Positions 26,360 to 36,600 of a stretch of 64,000 bases of DNA are shown piece by piece. The stretch is taken from assembly GCA_019694555.1 (NCBI GenBank), contig JAIBBS010000012.1:1-64000 (forward strand). The letters run 5' to 3'. Position 1 is the first letter of the stretch; each line of letters opens with the position of its first letter. The position numbers and the translations under genes were made by a program. The notes below the pieces were generated by a model. The model saw nothing but the letters and a program-made list of their open reading frames with translations. It made no database searches and was not told the origin of the DNA. Origin of the DNA: Nannocystaceae bacterium. GTDB taxonomy: Bacteria > Myxococcota_A > Polyangia > Nannocystales > Nannocystaceae.

Positions 26360-27465
26360 ACGCCATGCGCGTGCTGGTGGTCGCGACCAACATCGACGTG
26401 CCCGGCACGCACGGCGGCTCGACCCACGTCAGCGAGCTGGTCGCGGCGCTGGGCGAGCGCGCACAGACCATGCTGCTGGCGCGTCGCGGCTCGCACGGTC
26501 CGGGTGTGCTCGACGTGGGCCTGTGGCCGCGCACGCCGCCGTTCGGCCTGCGTCACACCCTGGCTACCGTCGTCGGCGCGAGCGCGCTGGCGGCGGTGCG
26601 TCGCTTCGCGCCCGACGTGATCTACGAGCGCGCGTCGTCGTACGGCACCGGCTCGCTGCTCGGGCTCGCGCTGGGCATCCCGGTGGTGTGCATGGTGCTC
26701 GACGAGCACCGCAGCCCGCTGTCGCTGCGCTACGCCAGCCGCATCATCGCGACCGACACCACCTTGGTGCCGCCGCGCTTCCGCGCCAAGGCCGTGCAGG
26801 TCAGCTGGGGCGCCAACGTCGAGCGCTTCCATCCCGGTGTCGATGCGTCGGCGGTGCGACGCCGCTGGGGCCTGGGCGACGGTCGCGTGGTCACCTACGC
26901 GGGCTCGTTCCGCGACTGGCACGGCGTCGACGTGCTCATCGCCGCGATGTCGCGCTGGCACGGCAGCCCGGCGACGGTGCTGTTGGTCGGCGATGGCCCC
27001 GAGCGCGTGGCGCTGCAGGCCCAGGCCGCGCGGCTGCCCGCGCACCACCGCTTCGTCTTCACCGGCGCGGTGCCCTACGACGAGATGGCGCAGTACCTCG
27101 CGGCCAGCGACGTCTTCGTGGCGCCGTTCGTGCCCGAGCGCCACCCGCTGTCGCGTCGGCGCGGCTTCGTGCTCGACCCGCTCAAGCTGTTCGAGTCGCT
27201 CGCGGCCGAGGTCCCGACCGTGTCGGTGCGCTCGCGCAACATCATGGCGCTGTTCGAGGACGGCGTGCACCTGTCGCTGGTCGACAGCGGCGACGCCGAC
27301 GCGCTCGCGCGGGCGATCGCCACGGCGTGCGACGACCCGGTCGCGGCGCGCCAGCTCGCGCGCCGCGGCGCGGAGAAGGTCCGGCGCGAGCACACCTGGC
27401 GCGCGCACGCCGATCAACTCATAGCGCTGTTCGAGCAGGTCCGGGCCGAGGCGCAGGCCGCATGA
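26356..27465 (+). CDS. GT4-family glycosyltransferase
   Basis: 369 residues. Start VVATNIDVPGTHGGSTHVSEL is a clear GT4 N-terminal loop. The C-lobe has VVTYAGSFRDWHGVDVLIAAM, VLLVGDGPER, FTGAVPYDEMAQYLAASDVF, and FVLDPLKLFESLAAEVP, where PLKLFESLA is the conserved 'KxxE' acceptor-side helix. GTG 26356 overlaps the upstream stop and ATG 26365 is an alternative. Its own stop overlaps the flippase start (ATGA). The last sugar-adding gene before the transporter, so it may act late in repeat-unit assembly. Confidence 0.87.
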   Translation: MNAMRVLVVATNIDVPGTHGGSTHVSELVAALGERAQTMLLARRGSHGPGVLDVGLWPRTPPFGLRHTLATVVGASALAAVRRFAPDVIYERASSYGTGSLLGLALGIPVVCMVLDEHRSPLSLRYASRIIATDTTLVPPRFRAKAVQVSWGANVERFHPGVDASAVRRRWGLGDGRVVTYAGSFRDWHGVDVLIAAMSRWHGSPATVLLVGDGPERVALQAQAARLPAHHRFVFTGAVPYDEMAQYLAASDVFVAPFVPERHPLSRRRGFVLDPLKLFESLAAEVPTVSVRSRNIMALFEDGVHLSLVDSGDADALARAIATACDDPVAARQLARRGAEKVRREHTWRAHADQLIALFEQVRAEAQAA

Positions 27466-28949
27466 GCCAGGCGCAGCAGGCGGCCGACGATGCCGGCGCG
27501 CTGCTGCTGGGTCGCGCGCTGGCGATGATCGCCGAGTCGGCGGTGCTCATCATCGTGGTGCGGCTGTTGGGCAAGGCCGAGGTCGGCGCGCTCGCGGGCC
27601 TGCTGGTCGTGTGTCAGACGGTGGCGATCGTCGCGACCGCGGGCATGCCGGCGTCGCTGCTGATGATGCTGCCGGGCCAGACCGTGGGCGTGCGGCGGGC
27701 GCTCGCGAGGCAGCACCTGGTCGCGCTGCACCTGCTGGGCGTGCTCGCCGGCGTGGCGCTGGCGGGCTATGCCGTGGCCGCGCGCGCCGGCTGGATCGAC
27801 GATCCCGAGTCGGCCGATCTGCTGTGGATGCTGCCGTATCCGCTGTTCGATCTGCCGGCGCGGGCGCTGCCCAACCTGCTGGTGGTCGAGGGCCGCGCAC
27901 GCGTGAGCGCCCAGCTCGCGGTCGGCAAGTCGCTGCTCACGAGCGCTGCGACGCTGGTGCCGGTGGCGTTGGGGCTACCGGTGTGGCAGGTCGCGCTGTG
28001 CGTGACCGCGGCCGCCGGGCTCAACTGGGCGGTGGTGCCGCTGGCGTTCGCGCGGCTGTACCGCGATGCACCGGCCCAGCGCGGCGCGCCCGCGGTGGGC
28101 GTGGGCGGGGTGCTGCGGCACGCGCTGCCGCTGGGGCTGACCGACATCGTCGGTGCGATCGCGCAGCGGCTCGACCGCCACCTGGTGCTGTTCTTCTTCA
28201 GCGCCGAGGTCTTCGCCGAGTACCAGGTCGGCGCGTGGCAGATCCCGCTCATCGTGAACGTGCCGTACGCGGTCGGCACCGCCTGTGCCGCGCCGATGCG
28301 GCAGCTGTTCGGTCAGGACCGCGGCGCCGAGGCCATCGCGCTGTGGCAGGCGTCGATCCGCAAGGTGTCGCTGGTGGTGGTGCCGGTGTCGATGGTGTTC
28401 CTGGTCGCGGCGCCGGCGGTGGTCGAGCTGCTGTTCACCGCCGAGTACGTGCGCGCGGTGCCGGTGTTCCGCTGCTACACCGCGCTGACGATGATGCGGG
28501 TCGCGGCGTTCGGCATCGTGCTGGTCGCAGCCGCGCGGCCGCGCGACGTGCTGGTCAGCGCGGTCGCGTCGCTGGGCTTCGCGGTGCTGCTGCAGCTGCC
28601 GCTGGCGCTCGCGCTGGGTCCGGTGGGACCCGCGCTCGGGGCGGTGCTCGCGTTCTTCCCGACCGTCGCGATCTACACCGTGCAGATCGCCCGCGCGGCC
28701 GGGACCTCGCGCTGGCGCACGTTCCCGCTGGGCGACTATGCGAGGCTGTGCCTGTGGGCCGCGGTGCCGGGCGTGCTCGCGCACCTGGTCGTCGCCGCGA
28801 TCGCGCCGGGGCCAGTGGTGGCGCTGCTGCTCACCGCGGTGATCGTGCTCGGCGGCTTCGCGGTGCTGGCCACGCGCGCCAAGGACATGGGCACCGCGGA
28901 GTGGCGCTACCTGGGACGCTGGCTGCGGCTGCGGCAGCTGCAGCGCTGA
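27462..28949 (+). CDS. Polysaccharide flippase, MOP superfamily (Wzx-like)
   Basis: 495 residues with about 12-14 hydrophobic helices. The first helices (LLLGRALAMIAESAVLIIVV, with VRLLGKAEVGALAGLLVV) match the Wzx/PST topology, and the later PLGLTDIVGAIAQRLDRHLV with FSAEVFAEYQVGAWQIP is the typical second-half start. Such proteins flip lipid-linked repeat units from the cytoplasmic to the periplasmic leaflet. No polymerase (Wzy) or chain-length regulator is visible nearby. It ends the glycan operon, and the following lipoprotein has its own promoter-like hexamer. Confidence 0.85.
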   Translation: MSQAQQAADDAGALLLGRALAMIAESAVLIIVVRLLGKAEVGALAGLLVVCQTVAIVATAGMPASLLMMLPGQTVGVRRALARQHLVALHLLGVLAGVALAGYAVAARAGWIDDPESADLLWMLPYPLFDLPARALPNLLVVEGRARVSAQLAVGKSLLTSAATLVPVALGLPVWQVALCVTAAAGLNWAVVPLAFARLYRDAPAQRGAPAVGVGGVLRHALPLGLTDIVGAIAQRLDRHLVLFFFSAEVFAEYQVGAWQIPLIVNVPYAVGTACAAPMRQLFGQDRGAEAIALWQASIRKVSLVVVPVSMVFLVAAPAVVELLFTAEYVRAVPVFRCYTALTMMRVAAFGIVLVAAARPRDVLVSAVASLGFAVLLQLPLALALGPVGPALGAVLAFFPTVAIYTVQIARAAGTSRWRTFPLGDYARLCLWAAVPGVLAHLVVAAIAPGPVVALLLTAVIVLGGFAVLATRAKDMGTAEWRYLGRWLRLRQLQR

Positions 28950-28977
28950 GGCGGATCCCTGGGCGTCGCAGCGGCGC

Positions 28978-28983
28978 TATGCT
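28978..28983 (+). promoter_or_regulatory. -10-like hexamer TATGCT upstream of the DUF3105 lipoprotein
   Basis: TATGCT ends 10 nt before ATG 28994 in GC-rich surroundings. It overlaps an in-frame ATG at 28979 that would add five residues before the signal peptide, so 28994 is the better start. Recognised by similarity to the other hexamers only. Confidence 0.35.
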
Positions 28984-28993
28984 CGTGCCCACC

Positions 28994-29692
28994 ATGCGCC
29001 GAGCGTTCGCCGTGCTGTCGCCGTGCATCCTGCTGGGCTGCGCCGCGCCCGGTGACGACGCCGGCGCGGACGGCAGCACCGCCGCGATCGCCGACGGCAG
29101 CACCGCCGCGAGCACCGGCGCCGGCGGCAGCAGCGACGGGCCGGGCCGCGAGGACGGCTCGGGCGGCAGCGACGACAGCACCGGCGCGGCGCCGTGCGCC
29201 GACGGCCGCGAGCCCGCGGCGGCGAGCGAGATCGAAGGCTGCGCCGCGCTCGTGGGCACACCGCTGTGCTCCGAGGGACAGATGCACGTCACGCAGGACG
29301 CGGTGGTGCCGTGGCAGCACGATCCCCCGGCCTCGGGCCCGCACTATCCCACGTGGGCCGCGTGGGGCGAGCACACCGGGGTGGTGCCGCGCGGCAATTG
29401 GGTGCACAACCTCGAGCACGGCGGCATCGTGCTGTCGTACCGCTGCAACGACGACTGCGAGCCCGAGCTGCAGACGCTGCGCGACGTGCTGGCCGCGCGC
29501 CAGCAGCTGCGCATCCTGCTGACCAAGGATCCGCTGCTGCCGGGGCAGGAGCGCTTCGCCGCCATCGCGTGGACGTGGGTCCTGCGCTTCGACGCGCCCG
29601 ATCTCGCGACGCTGACGTGCTTCGCCGACCAGCACGAGAACCACGCCCCCGAAGACGTGCCCGCGGCCGTGGGCCCGCCGTCGGACCAGTGA
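28994..29692 (+). CDS. Lipoprotein with DUF3105 domain
   Basis: 232 residues. Lipobox SPCILLGC puts the lipid-modified cysteine at 16, and a Gly/Ser/Asp-rich linker (~50 residues) follows. The DUF3105 domain has PPASGPHYPTWAAWGEHTG and WVHNLEHGGIVLSYRC, both nearly invariant in the family, whose function is unknown. The His and Glu residues in SGPHYP and NLEHG look like a metal or active site, but this is not established. Surface or periplasmic location is expected. An ATG at 28979 was rejected because the signal would then start too late. Confidence 0.82.
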   Translation: MRRAFAVLSPCILLGCAAPGDDAGADGSTAAIADGSTAASTGAGGSSDGPGREDGSGGSDDSTGAAPCADGREPAAASEIEGCAALVGTPLCSEGQMHVTQDAVVPWQHDPPASGPHYPTWAAWGEHTGVVPRGNWVHNLEHGGIVLSYRCNDDCEPELQTLRDVLAARQQLRILLTKDPLLPGQERFAAIAWTWVLRFDAPDLATLTCFADQHENHAPEDVPAAVGPPSDQ

Positions 29693-29848
29693 TGGCGCTG
29701 CCGCGCGCGGGCGCGGCCACGGGGCGCCACGGCCCCGCCACGTGCGGCGAGCCCGGTGCGCGGAAATCCGCGCGCGCCTGCACACGCCCGCGGCATTGAA
29801 CCCGACGCACAAATCCGCGATCGTTGGATCAGCCGCCCGCGTTCGCCG

Positions 29849-32800
29849 ATGCCCGCCGACCCCAACCATCGCGATGGTCCGAACGGGCGGCCCGACGACG
29901 TGCCGTCCGATCCGACGGCCACGATGGACGAGTTCGCTGCGCCGCCGCCGATCGCCGATCCCGAGCGACTCGGCCGCTTCCGCGTGGTGCGCCGGCTGGG
30001 GCAGGGCGCGATGGGCGTGGTCTACGAGGCCATCGACGACGTCCGCGGGCAGCGCGTCGCGATCAAGGCGATGCACCGGCTCGGGCCCGAGCGCGTGTAT
30101 CGCTTCAAGCGCGAGTTCCGATCGCTGACGGGCGTGCGTCACCCCAACGTGGTCGCGTTGCACGAGCTGGTCAGCGACGGCGAGCAACTGTTCTTCACGA
30201 TGGAGCTGGTGCGCGGCGTCGACTTCATCACCGACGTGTGTGGTCCCGCGATCCAGGGCCGTCGCCACGCACCGTGCCGCGATCTGTCGCGGCTGCGCGC
30301 GGCGATGCTGCAGCTGGCCGAGGGCGTGCAGGCCATCCACGAGGCCGGCATCTTGCACCGCGACATCAAGCCCTCCAACGTGCTGGTCACGCCCGAGCAG
30401 CGCGTGGTGTTGCTCGACTTCGGCCTGGTGCGCGAGCACGGCGTCGACGAGCACCTCGGCGTGACCGCCGACGGCGCGCTGCTGGGCACGCCGATGTACA
30501 TGGCGCCCGAGCAGGCCATCGGCGGACAGGTCGGGCCGCCGGCGGACTGGTACGCGGTCGGCGAGCTGCTGTACCACGCGCTCGCCGGCGCGCCGCCGTT
30601 CAACGATCTGGGCATGCTCGCGATGCTCGCGGCCAAGCGCGACAGCCTGCCGCCACCGCCGTCGGCGGTGGTGCCCGACGTGCCGGCGGATCTCGACGCG
30701 CTGTGCCGCGCGCTGCTGGTGCCCGACGCCGCGGCGCGACCGAGCGGGCCCGAGATCGTCGCGCGGCTGGGTTCGGCGCCGGCCCGCAGCGCCGGCCCGC
30801 GCGCGGCGGAGGCGTTCCTCGGCCGCGGCAAGGAGCTCGCGGCGCTGCGCGACTGCTACCTGCAGGCCTCGCGCGAGCCGGTGGTGGTGCTGATCGAGGG
30901 GCCCTCGGGCATCGGCAAGACCGCGCTGGCGCAGCACTTCGCCGCCGAAGTCGCCGCACGCGACGACGCGCTGGTGTTGGTCGGGCGTTGTTCCGAGCGC
31001 GAGTCGATCCCGTACAAGGCGCTCGATGCGGTGATGGACGCGCTGGCGATGCGCCTGGGCGTGCACAGCGATCCGCGCTACGTCGACGCGCTGTTGCCCC
31101 GCGACGTGCGCTCGATCGTGCGCTTGTTCCCGGTGCTGCGCGGGGTCCCGGCCATCGCGCTCGCGGCCGGCCGCCGCGACGACGAGGTCGAGCCCGTCGA
31201 TGCCCGCCGGCGCGCGATCGCGGCGCTGGGCGACATGCTCGCGCGCATCGCCGATCGTCGCCGCCTGGTGCTGCGCATCGACGACTTCCAGTGGGCCGAT
31301 CACGACAGCGCGGTGCTGCTGGGCGGCGTGCTGCGGCAGGCCGATCCGCCGGCGATGCTGCTGCTGCTGACCGTGCGCGACGGGGCCCAGCGCGAGGGCT
31401 CGCCGCTGCAGCGTCTGCTCGCGGAGGTCGCGGAGCGCGAACGCATGGTCCCGGTGAAGCGACTGCCGCTGGCTCCGCTGCCGCCGGCGGAGGCCGAGGA
31501 GCTCGCACTCGAGCTGCTCGGCGGCCGCGCCAGGCGGGCGCGCGCGCTGGCCCGCGAGATCGTGCGCGAGGCCGACGGCAGCCCGTTCTTCGTCGGCGAG
31601 CTGGTGCGCTACGCGCGACTGCTCGAGAGCGGCGATGGCCTGGGCACCAGCGATCATGCCGCGGTCAGTCTCGACAACGTCATCCGCAGTCGACTCGAGC
31701 GCCTGCCGCAGGCGGTGCGACGCGTGCTCGACGTCGCCGCGGTCGCCGGTGGGCGCACGACCCAGCGGCTCGCGCTCGCGGTCGCGTGCGGTGCCGAGCC
31801 CGATCCCGGTGCGATCCAGCGGCTGGTCGACGAGCGGCTGGCGCGGGTCGGCGGGCCCGCGCTCGACGACAGCCTCGAGGTCGACCACGACCGCATCCGC
31901 CAGACCGTGCTCGGCGAGATCGATTCCGGCGAGCTGGCCAAGCTCCACCTCGCGATCGCGCAGGCACTGTCGGCCGCCGACGTCACCGACGAGCCCGCGC
32001 TCGCGCACCACTTCCGCGCGGCGGGCGAGTACCGCCTCGCGCGCGATCACACGCTCGCCGCCGCCGATCAGGCCGCGGCCGCGCTCGCGTTCGATCGCGC
32101 GGCCGAGCTGTACCGCGTGGCGCTGTCGCTCGACGTGCTCGCGCCGCCCGAGTACGCCGAGGTCGAGGCCAAGATGGCCGAGGCCCTGGCCAACGCCGGC
32201 CGGCTGCTCGAGGCCGCACGGGCCTACCGTCGCGCCGCGGCGTCGGCCGGCCCGCGCGCGATCGAGTGGCTGCGACGCGCGGCCGAGCACCTGCTCGCGG
32301 CCGGCTACACCGACGAGGGCCGCGTCGCGCTCGACGAGGCGCTGCGCGCGGTCGGGTTGTCGCTGCCGGCCTCGAACACGCGCGCGATCGGCTCGCTGCT
32401 GGTCGACCGCGCCCGCATCGCGATGGCCGGGCTGCGGACCAAGGACGGCAGCGTCGCCGACGCGACCGCGCTGGTGCGCCTCGACGTGTGCTGGGCCGCG
32501 GCGCGCGGCTTGATGTTCACCGATGGCCTGGTCGGCGCGGCGTTCCATGCCCAGCACCTGCGCCTGGCGTTGCGCAGCGGCGAGCCGGTCCGGGTCGCGC
32601 GCGCGCTGGCCTACGAGGCCAACCTGATGGCCGCGCTGGGGGCCGACGCGAAGGTCGCCGAGGCCCAGGCGCTCAACCAGCGCGCGCAGGGCATCGCCGA
32701 CGCGTGCGACAGCGACTACGCCCGCGCGATCGTGGCCGAGTGCTCGGGGCACATCGCGATCGCGATCGGCGACTGGTCGACCGCGTTCACCGAGCTCGAG

Positions 32801-33622
32801 CGCGCCATCGAGATCTTCCGCGATCGTTGCACCGGCGTGTCGCACGAGGTCGGCATCTGCCGCGCCCACGCGGCGCTGTGCCTGCAGTTCCTCGGCCGCG
32901 TGCCCGAGCTGCGCGAGCGCGCGTGGGCGCTGCTCGAGGAGACCCGCGACCGCCCCAATCCCTACGTCTCGGGCTTCGCGCGCGGCATCCTCGGCAACAT
33001 GGCGCTGCTGGCCCCCGACCGCGTCGACGAGGCCGCCGAGCAGCTGTCGATCTACCAGCACGATGCGCCGCGCCGCTTCCAGGCGCACATGCTCAACTAC
33101 GTGTGCCAGACCGCGGCGATCGAGCGCTACCGCGGACGGCCGCAGCGCGCGTTCGAGCTGTGCGAGGCCGATCAACCGGTGGTCGCGAAGCTGGCGGTGC
33201 GACGCGCACCGCAGGCCAACGCCGAGGTGCTGCTGTGGCGCGCGCAGAACCTGCTCGCGGGTGCCACGGTCGCGCCCGATCCGCGCGTGCGCCTGGCCCC
33301 GGCCGAGCGCACCATCGACGCGCTGCTGCACCACCCGAGCCTGTTCGGTCGCTGCTACGGCCAGCTCAGCCGCGCCAGCGCGCTGGCCCTGCTGGGCGAC
33401 AAGGACGAGGCCGCGGTGTGGCTGCGGCGCGCGATCTCGGGCTTCGAGGCCGCGCGCATGCAGGCGTTCTCGGCCTCGGCGTTGCGGCGCTTCGCGGTGC
33501 TCGTCGGTGGCGACGAGGGTCGCGATGCGCAGCGCCGCAGCGACACCACCATGGCACAGATGGGCGTGCTGCAGCCCGACCGCTTCACCGACATGATGGC
33601 GCCGGGTTTCGTGCGCGCCTGA
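29849..33622 (+). CDS. Ser/Thr protein kinase fused to an AAA ATPase and TPR-like array
   Basis: 1257 residues. The kinase domain spans ~43-310: GQGAMGVVYEA loop, K73 in VAIKAM, ILHRDIKPSNVLV (D~171), DFGLV and MAPEQ. An ATPase of the AAA_16/NACHT-like kind follows, with Walker A GPSGIGKTAL near 351 and Walker B VLRIDDFQWAD near 475. The last ~500 residues are Ala/Arg-rich helical repeats of TPR type. This is the PknK-like, often STAND-related, architecture abundant in myxobacteria; such proteins sense a ligand and phosphorylate downstream regulators. An upstream in-frame start at 29756 gives Arg/Pro-rich sequence and was not used. No DNA-binding domain is present. The partner is unknown. Confidence 0.87.
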   Translation: MPADPNHRDGPNGRPDDVPSDPTATMDEFAAPPPIADPERLGRFRVVRRLGQGAMGVVYEAIDDVRGQRVAIKAMHRLGPERVYRFKREFRSLTGVRHPNVVALHELVSDGEQLFFTMELVRGVDFITDVCGPAIQGRRHAPCRDLSRLRAAMLQLAEGVQAIHEAGILHRDIKPSNVLVTPEQRVVLLDFGLVREHGVDEHLGVTADGALLGTPMYMAPEQAIGGQVGPPADWYAVGELLYHALAGAPPFNDLGMLAMLAAKRDSLPPPPSAVVPDVPADLDALCRALLVPDAAARPSGPEIVARLGSAPARSAGPRAAEAFLGRGKELAALRDCYLQASREPVVVLIEGPSGIGKTALAQHFAAEVAARDDALVLVGRCSERESIPYKALDAVMDALAMRLGVHSDPRYVDALLPRDVRSIVRLFPVLRGVPAIALAAGRRDDEVEPVDARRRAIAALGDMLARIADRRRLVLRIDDFQWADHDSAVLLGGVLRQADPPAMLLLLTVRDGAQREGSPLQRLLAEVAERERMVPVKRLPLAPLPPAEAEELALELLGGRARRARALAREIVREADGSPFFVGELVRYARLLESGDGLGTSDHAAVSLDNVIRSRLERLPQAVRRVLDVAAVAGGRTTQRLALAVACGAEPDPGAIQRLVDERLARVGGPALDDSLEVDHDRIRQTVLGEIDSGELAKLHLAIAQALSAADVTDEPALAHHFRAAGEYRLARDHTLAAADQAAAALAFDRAAELYRVALSLDVLAPPEYAEVEAKMAEALANAGRLLEAARAYRRAAASAGPRAIEWLRRAAEHLLAAGYTDEGRVALDEALRAVGLSLPASNTRAIGSLLVDRARIAMAGLRTKDGSVADATALVRLDVCWAAARGLMFTDGLVGAAFHAQHLRLALRSGEPVRVARALAYEANLMAALGADAKVAEAQALNQRAQGIADACDSDYARAIVAECSGHIAIAIGDWSTAFTELERAIEIFRDRCTGVSHEVGICRAHAALCLQFLGRVPELRERAWALLEETRDRPNPYVSGFARGILGNMALLAPDRVDEAAEQLSIYQHDAPRRFQAHMLNYVCQTAAIERYRGRPQRAFELCEADQPVVAKLAVRRAPQANAEVLLWRAQNLLAGATVAPDPRVRLAPAERTIDALLHHPSLFGRCYGQLSRASALALLGDKDEAAVWLRRAISGFEAARMQAFSASALRRFAVLVGGDEGRDAQRRSDTTMAQMGVLQPDRFTDMMAPGFVRA

Positions 33623-33638
33623 GGATCACGAGCGACCG

Positions 33639-36600
33639 ATGCACCACGAGCAAGAATCTGCGGACGACCTCGCCGACGCGCTCGCGCGCGCCCACGACGA
33701 CGGCCTGCCCGAGCGCGGCAGCGCGTTGACCGAGGGCCGCGGCAGCATCGACACCGTCGTGCTGGTGTGCGCGCTGCCGGCCGAGCGCGTGCGCGCGATG
33801 CTGCCGGCGGGCTTGCAGCTGGCACCGCAGCCGTTGCTGCCGCCCGATCGCCACCTCGTGCTGGTCTCGTGCGCCCACGATCGCTTCGGCGCGTGGTTCG
33901 GCGACATGGACTACCACGAGCTGATGTTCGCGATCCCGTGGGTCGAGCTCGCAGACGAGCGCGCGCCGCACCCGGGTCCGTTTCTGTACATGCCGCGGTT
34001 GTTCCTCGACGCGACCGTGCCGCAGGTGTTGGGCGAGCGCGTGTACGGCTACGAGAAGCTGTCGGCACGGATCCAGTCCAGCGAGGGCCGCTTCGTCGCG
34101 CACGACGACGCCGGCGATCTGCTGATCGACGTCGAGTACGCGCCCGACGGCGAGGCGCGTGCACCCGACGCGTGGCCCAACTTCGCGTGGACGCGCATGC
34201 TGCTCGAGCAACCGACGCTGTCGCAGGCGGCGCGGCGGCTGCGTCGCGACGCGCGCGACACCGAGGACGCCGAGCAGCGCTTCCTCGGCAGCACCGTGCG
34301 CTACCTGTTCGAGGGCGAGGACTGGGACGGCAAGCCGGTCGACGCCGAGGTCACGCCGGTGCGCGCGCGGGTGCAGTTCGGCAACGGCATCGATCTGCCG
34401 CTGGGCCTGCCGCAGCAGCGGTGGGAATCGCCCAGCGTCGCCGCGCACGTGCTGGGCGCGTTGCGCCTGCGCGCGCCGCAGGTGGTGTCGTTGCCCGGCT
34501 CGCCCACGGTGGTGCGAGCGCCCCACGGCGGTCGCAAGCTCCGCGTCGCGGTGCTGGGCGGTGGCCCCGCGGCGCTCGCGGCCGCGTTCTGGCTCGGTCG
34601 CCAGCGCGATCGCTTCGAGGTCTCGCTGTACACCATGGGCCACCGACTGGGCGGCAAGTGTGCCGCCAGCCGCAACCCCGACGCGTGCGATCGCATCGAG
34701 GAGCACGGACTGCACGCGTTCCCGGGCTTCTACCGCAACGCGTTCCGCACCGTACGCGCGCTCTACGGCGATCTCGGTCGCGCGCTCGCCAACGAGCAGG
34801 GCCCGATCGGCGCGGCCTTCCGCGGCCAACGCCACGTCGGCGTGCTCGATCGCTTCGACGATCGCTGGCGCTACTTTCCCACGCCGATCGATCCCAACGA
34901 TCGCGAGCCCGGCGGTGTGCCGCTGGTCGGCCGCGATGCCCCGGTGGGCCTGGGCCGCGCGCTCAAGCGCATGTTCGGGCGCATCGGCGACGAGATCGCG
35001 ACGCTGGGCGAGCCCGAGCGCGAACCCGCTGCGACCGGCCTGGGCGAGGCCCTGATCGCGCCGTGGCGCGACGCGCTGCAGACCGTGCTGCAGTGGGCCG
35101 AGCGCGAGGCCGCCGACGCGGTCGAGCGCTTCGTCGAGACCCCGCCCGCCGCGTCGGCGCTCAAGCGCGGGCTGCTCGCGGCGCTGCGCCAGGTGCGAGA
35201 CGCGCTGGCGTCACGCTGGCGCGGGCCGGCGCAGCACGATCCCGAGGTGTGGTTCCGCTGGGGCGGCGTCGACACGCTGCTGACGATCGCCATCGGCGTG
35301 CTCGAGGAATCGACGCTCGACTTCGACGATCTCGACGACCACGACTTCGTGACCTGGCTGGCGGGCTGGGGCCTCGCGCCCGAGCACCGCAACATCTCGA
35401 CCGTCATGATGGTCTACGAGACGCTGTTCGCCCACGGTGACGGCGTGCCCTACACGCTCGAGCACCTCGCGTGCGGCGTGGGCCTGCGGTGGTTCCTGCT
35501 GGTCTCGTTCGGCTACGACGGCTTCGCGGCCTACGACTTCGAGTGGGCCTGCTCCGAGACCCTGATCGGGCCCTACTACGACGCGCTGGTGCAGCATGGC
35601 GTCGCGGTGCACTTCTTCCACCGCGTCGAGCGGCTCGAGTTCGAGGGCAGCGGCGACGACAAGGCGCTCGCGCGCGTGCGCATGCGCGTGCAGGCCACGC
35701 CCGCGGCCGCGCACTACCAGCCCATGCGGCCGGCGCCGAACCCCGAGCGCGACCCGCCGGTGTGGCCGCTGCGGCCCGACTACGCGCAGCTGCGCGAGGG
35801 CGACGCGCTGCGGCAGGCCGGGGTCGATCTCGAGGACGTCTACGATCCGTGGCCCGGTGTCGGCGAGCGGGTGTTGCAGCAGGGCGTCGACTTCGACGCG
35901 TGCATCCTCGGCATCCCGCTGGGCGCGCTGCCGCCGGTGCTCGAGCCGCTGTTGGCCCACGACTCGCCGCACTTCGATCCCAGCTGGCGGCGTTTCGTCG
36001 ACGAGACCTCGCTGGTGCAGACGCTGTCGGTGCAGCTGTGGTTCGACCGCGGGCCCGACGAGATGTTCGCGCAGCACGGCCGCACCATGGGCCACGACCA
36101 CGTGCGCGGACTGCTGACCGGCTTCGCGCAGCCGCAGGCGAGCCTGGGCCAGTTCACGCACCTGGTCGCGCACGAACGCTGGCCCGATCCGCGGCCGCAG
36201 CTGCTGACCTACCACACCGGCGCGCTGCAGGCGGGCGTGGCCATGCCGCGGCCCGAGTTCGCCACGCGCGAGTTCCCGGCGTCCGAACGCGAGCGCGCGC
36301 GCGGCCTGGCCGAGGCGTTCTTCCGCGAGCACCACGATGCGCTGTTCGACGGCGTCGCGCACGACTTCGACGCGTTCCTCGCGGCGCTCCGGGTGCCGCC
36401 GCAGCACGCCGACGCGGTCGGTGTCGATCGCCTGCGGCTGCAGGCGTTCAACCTCGCGTGTCAGCCCTCGGATCTGTACATCCTCAGTCGTCCCGGCCAG
36501 ACGCGCCTGCGTCCGACCCCGACCGGCTCGGGCGCACGCTTCCTGCTGTTGGTCGGCGACTGGACCAAGACCGACCTCAACTGCGGCTGCGTCGAGGCCG

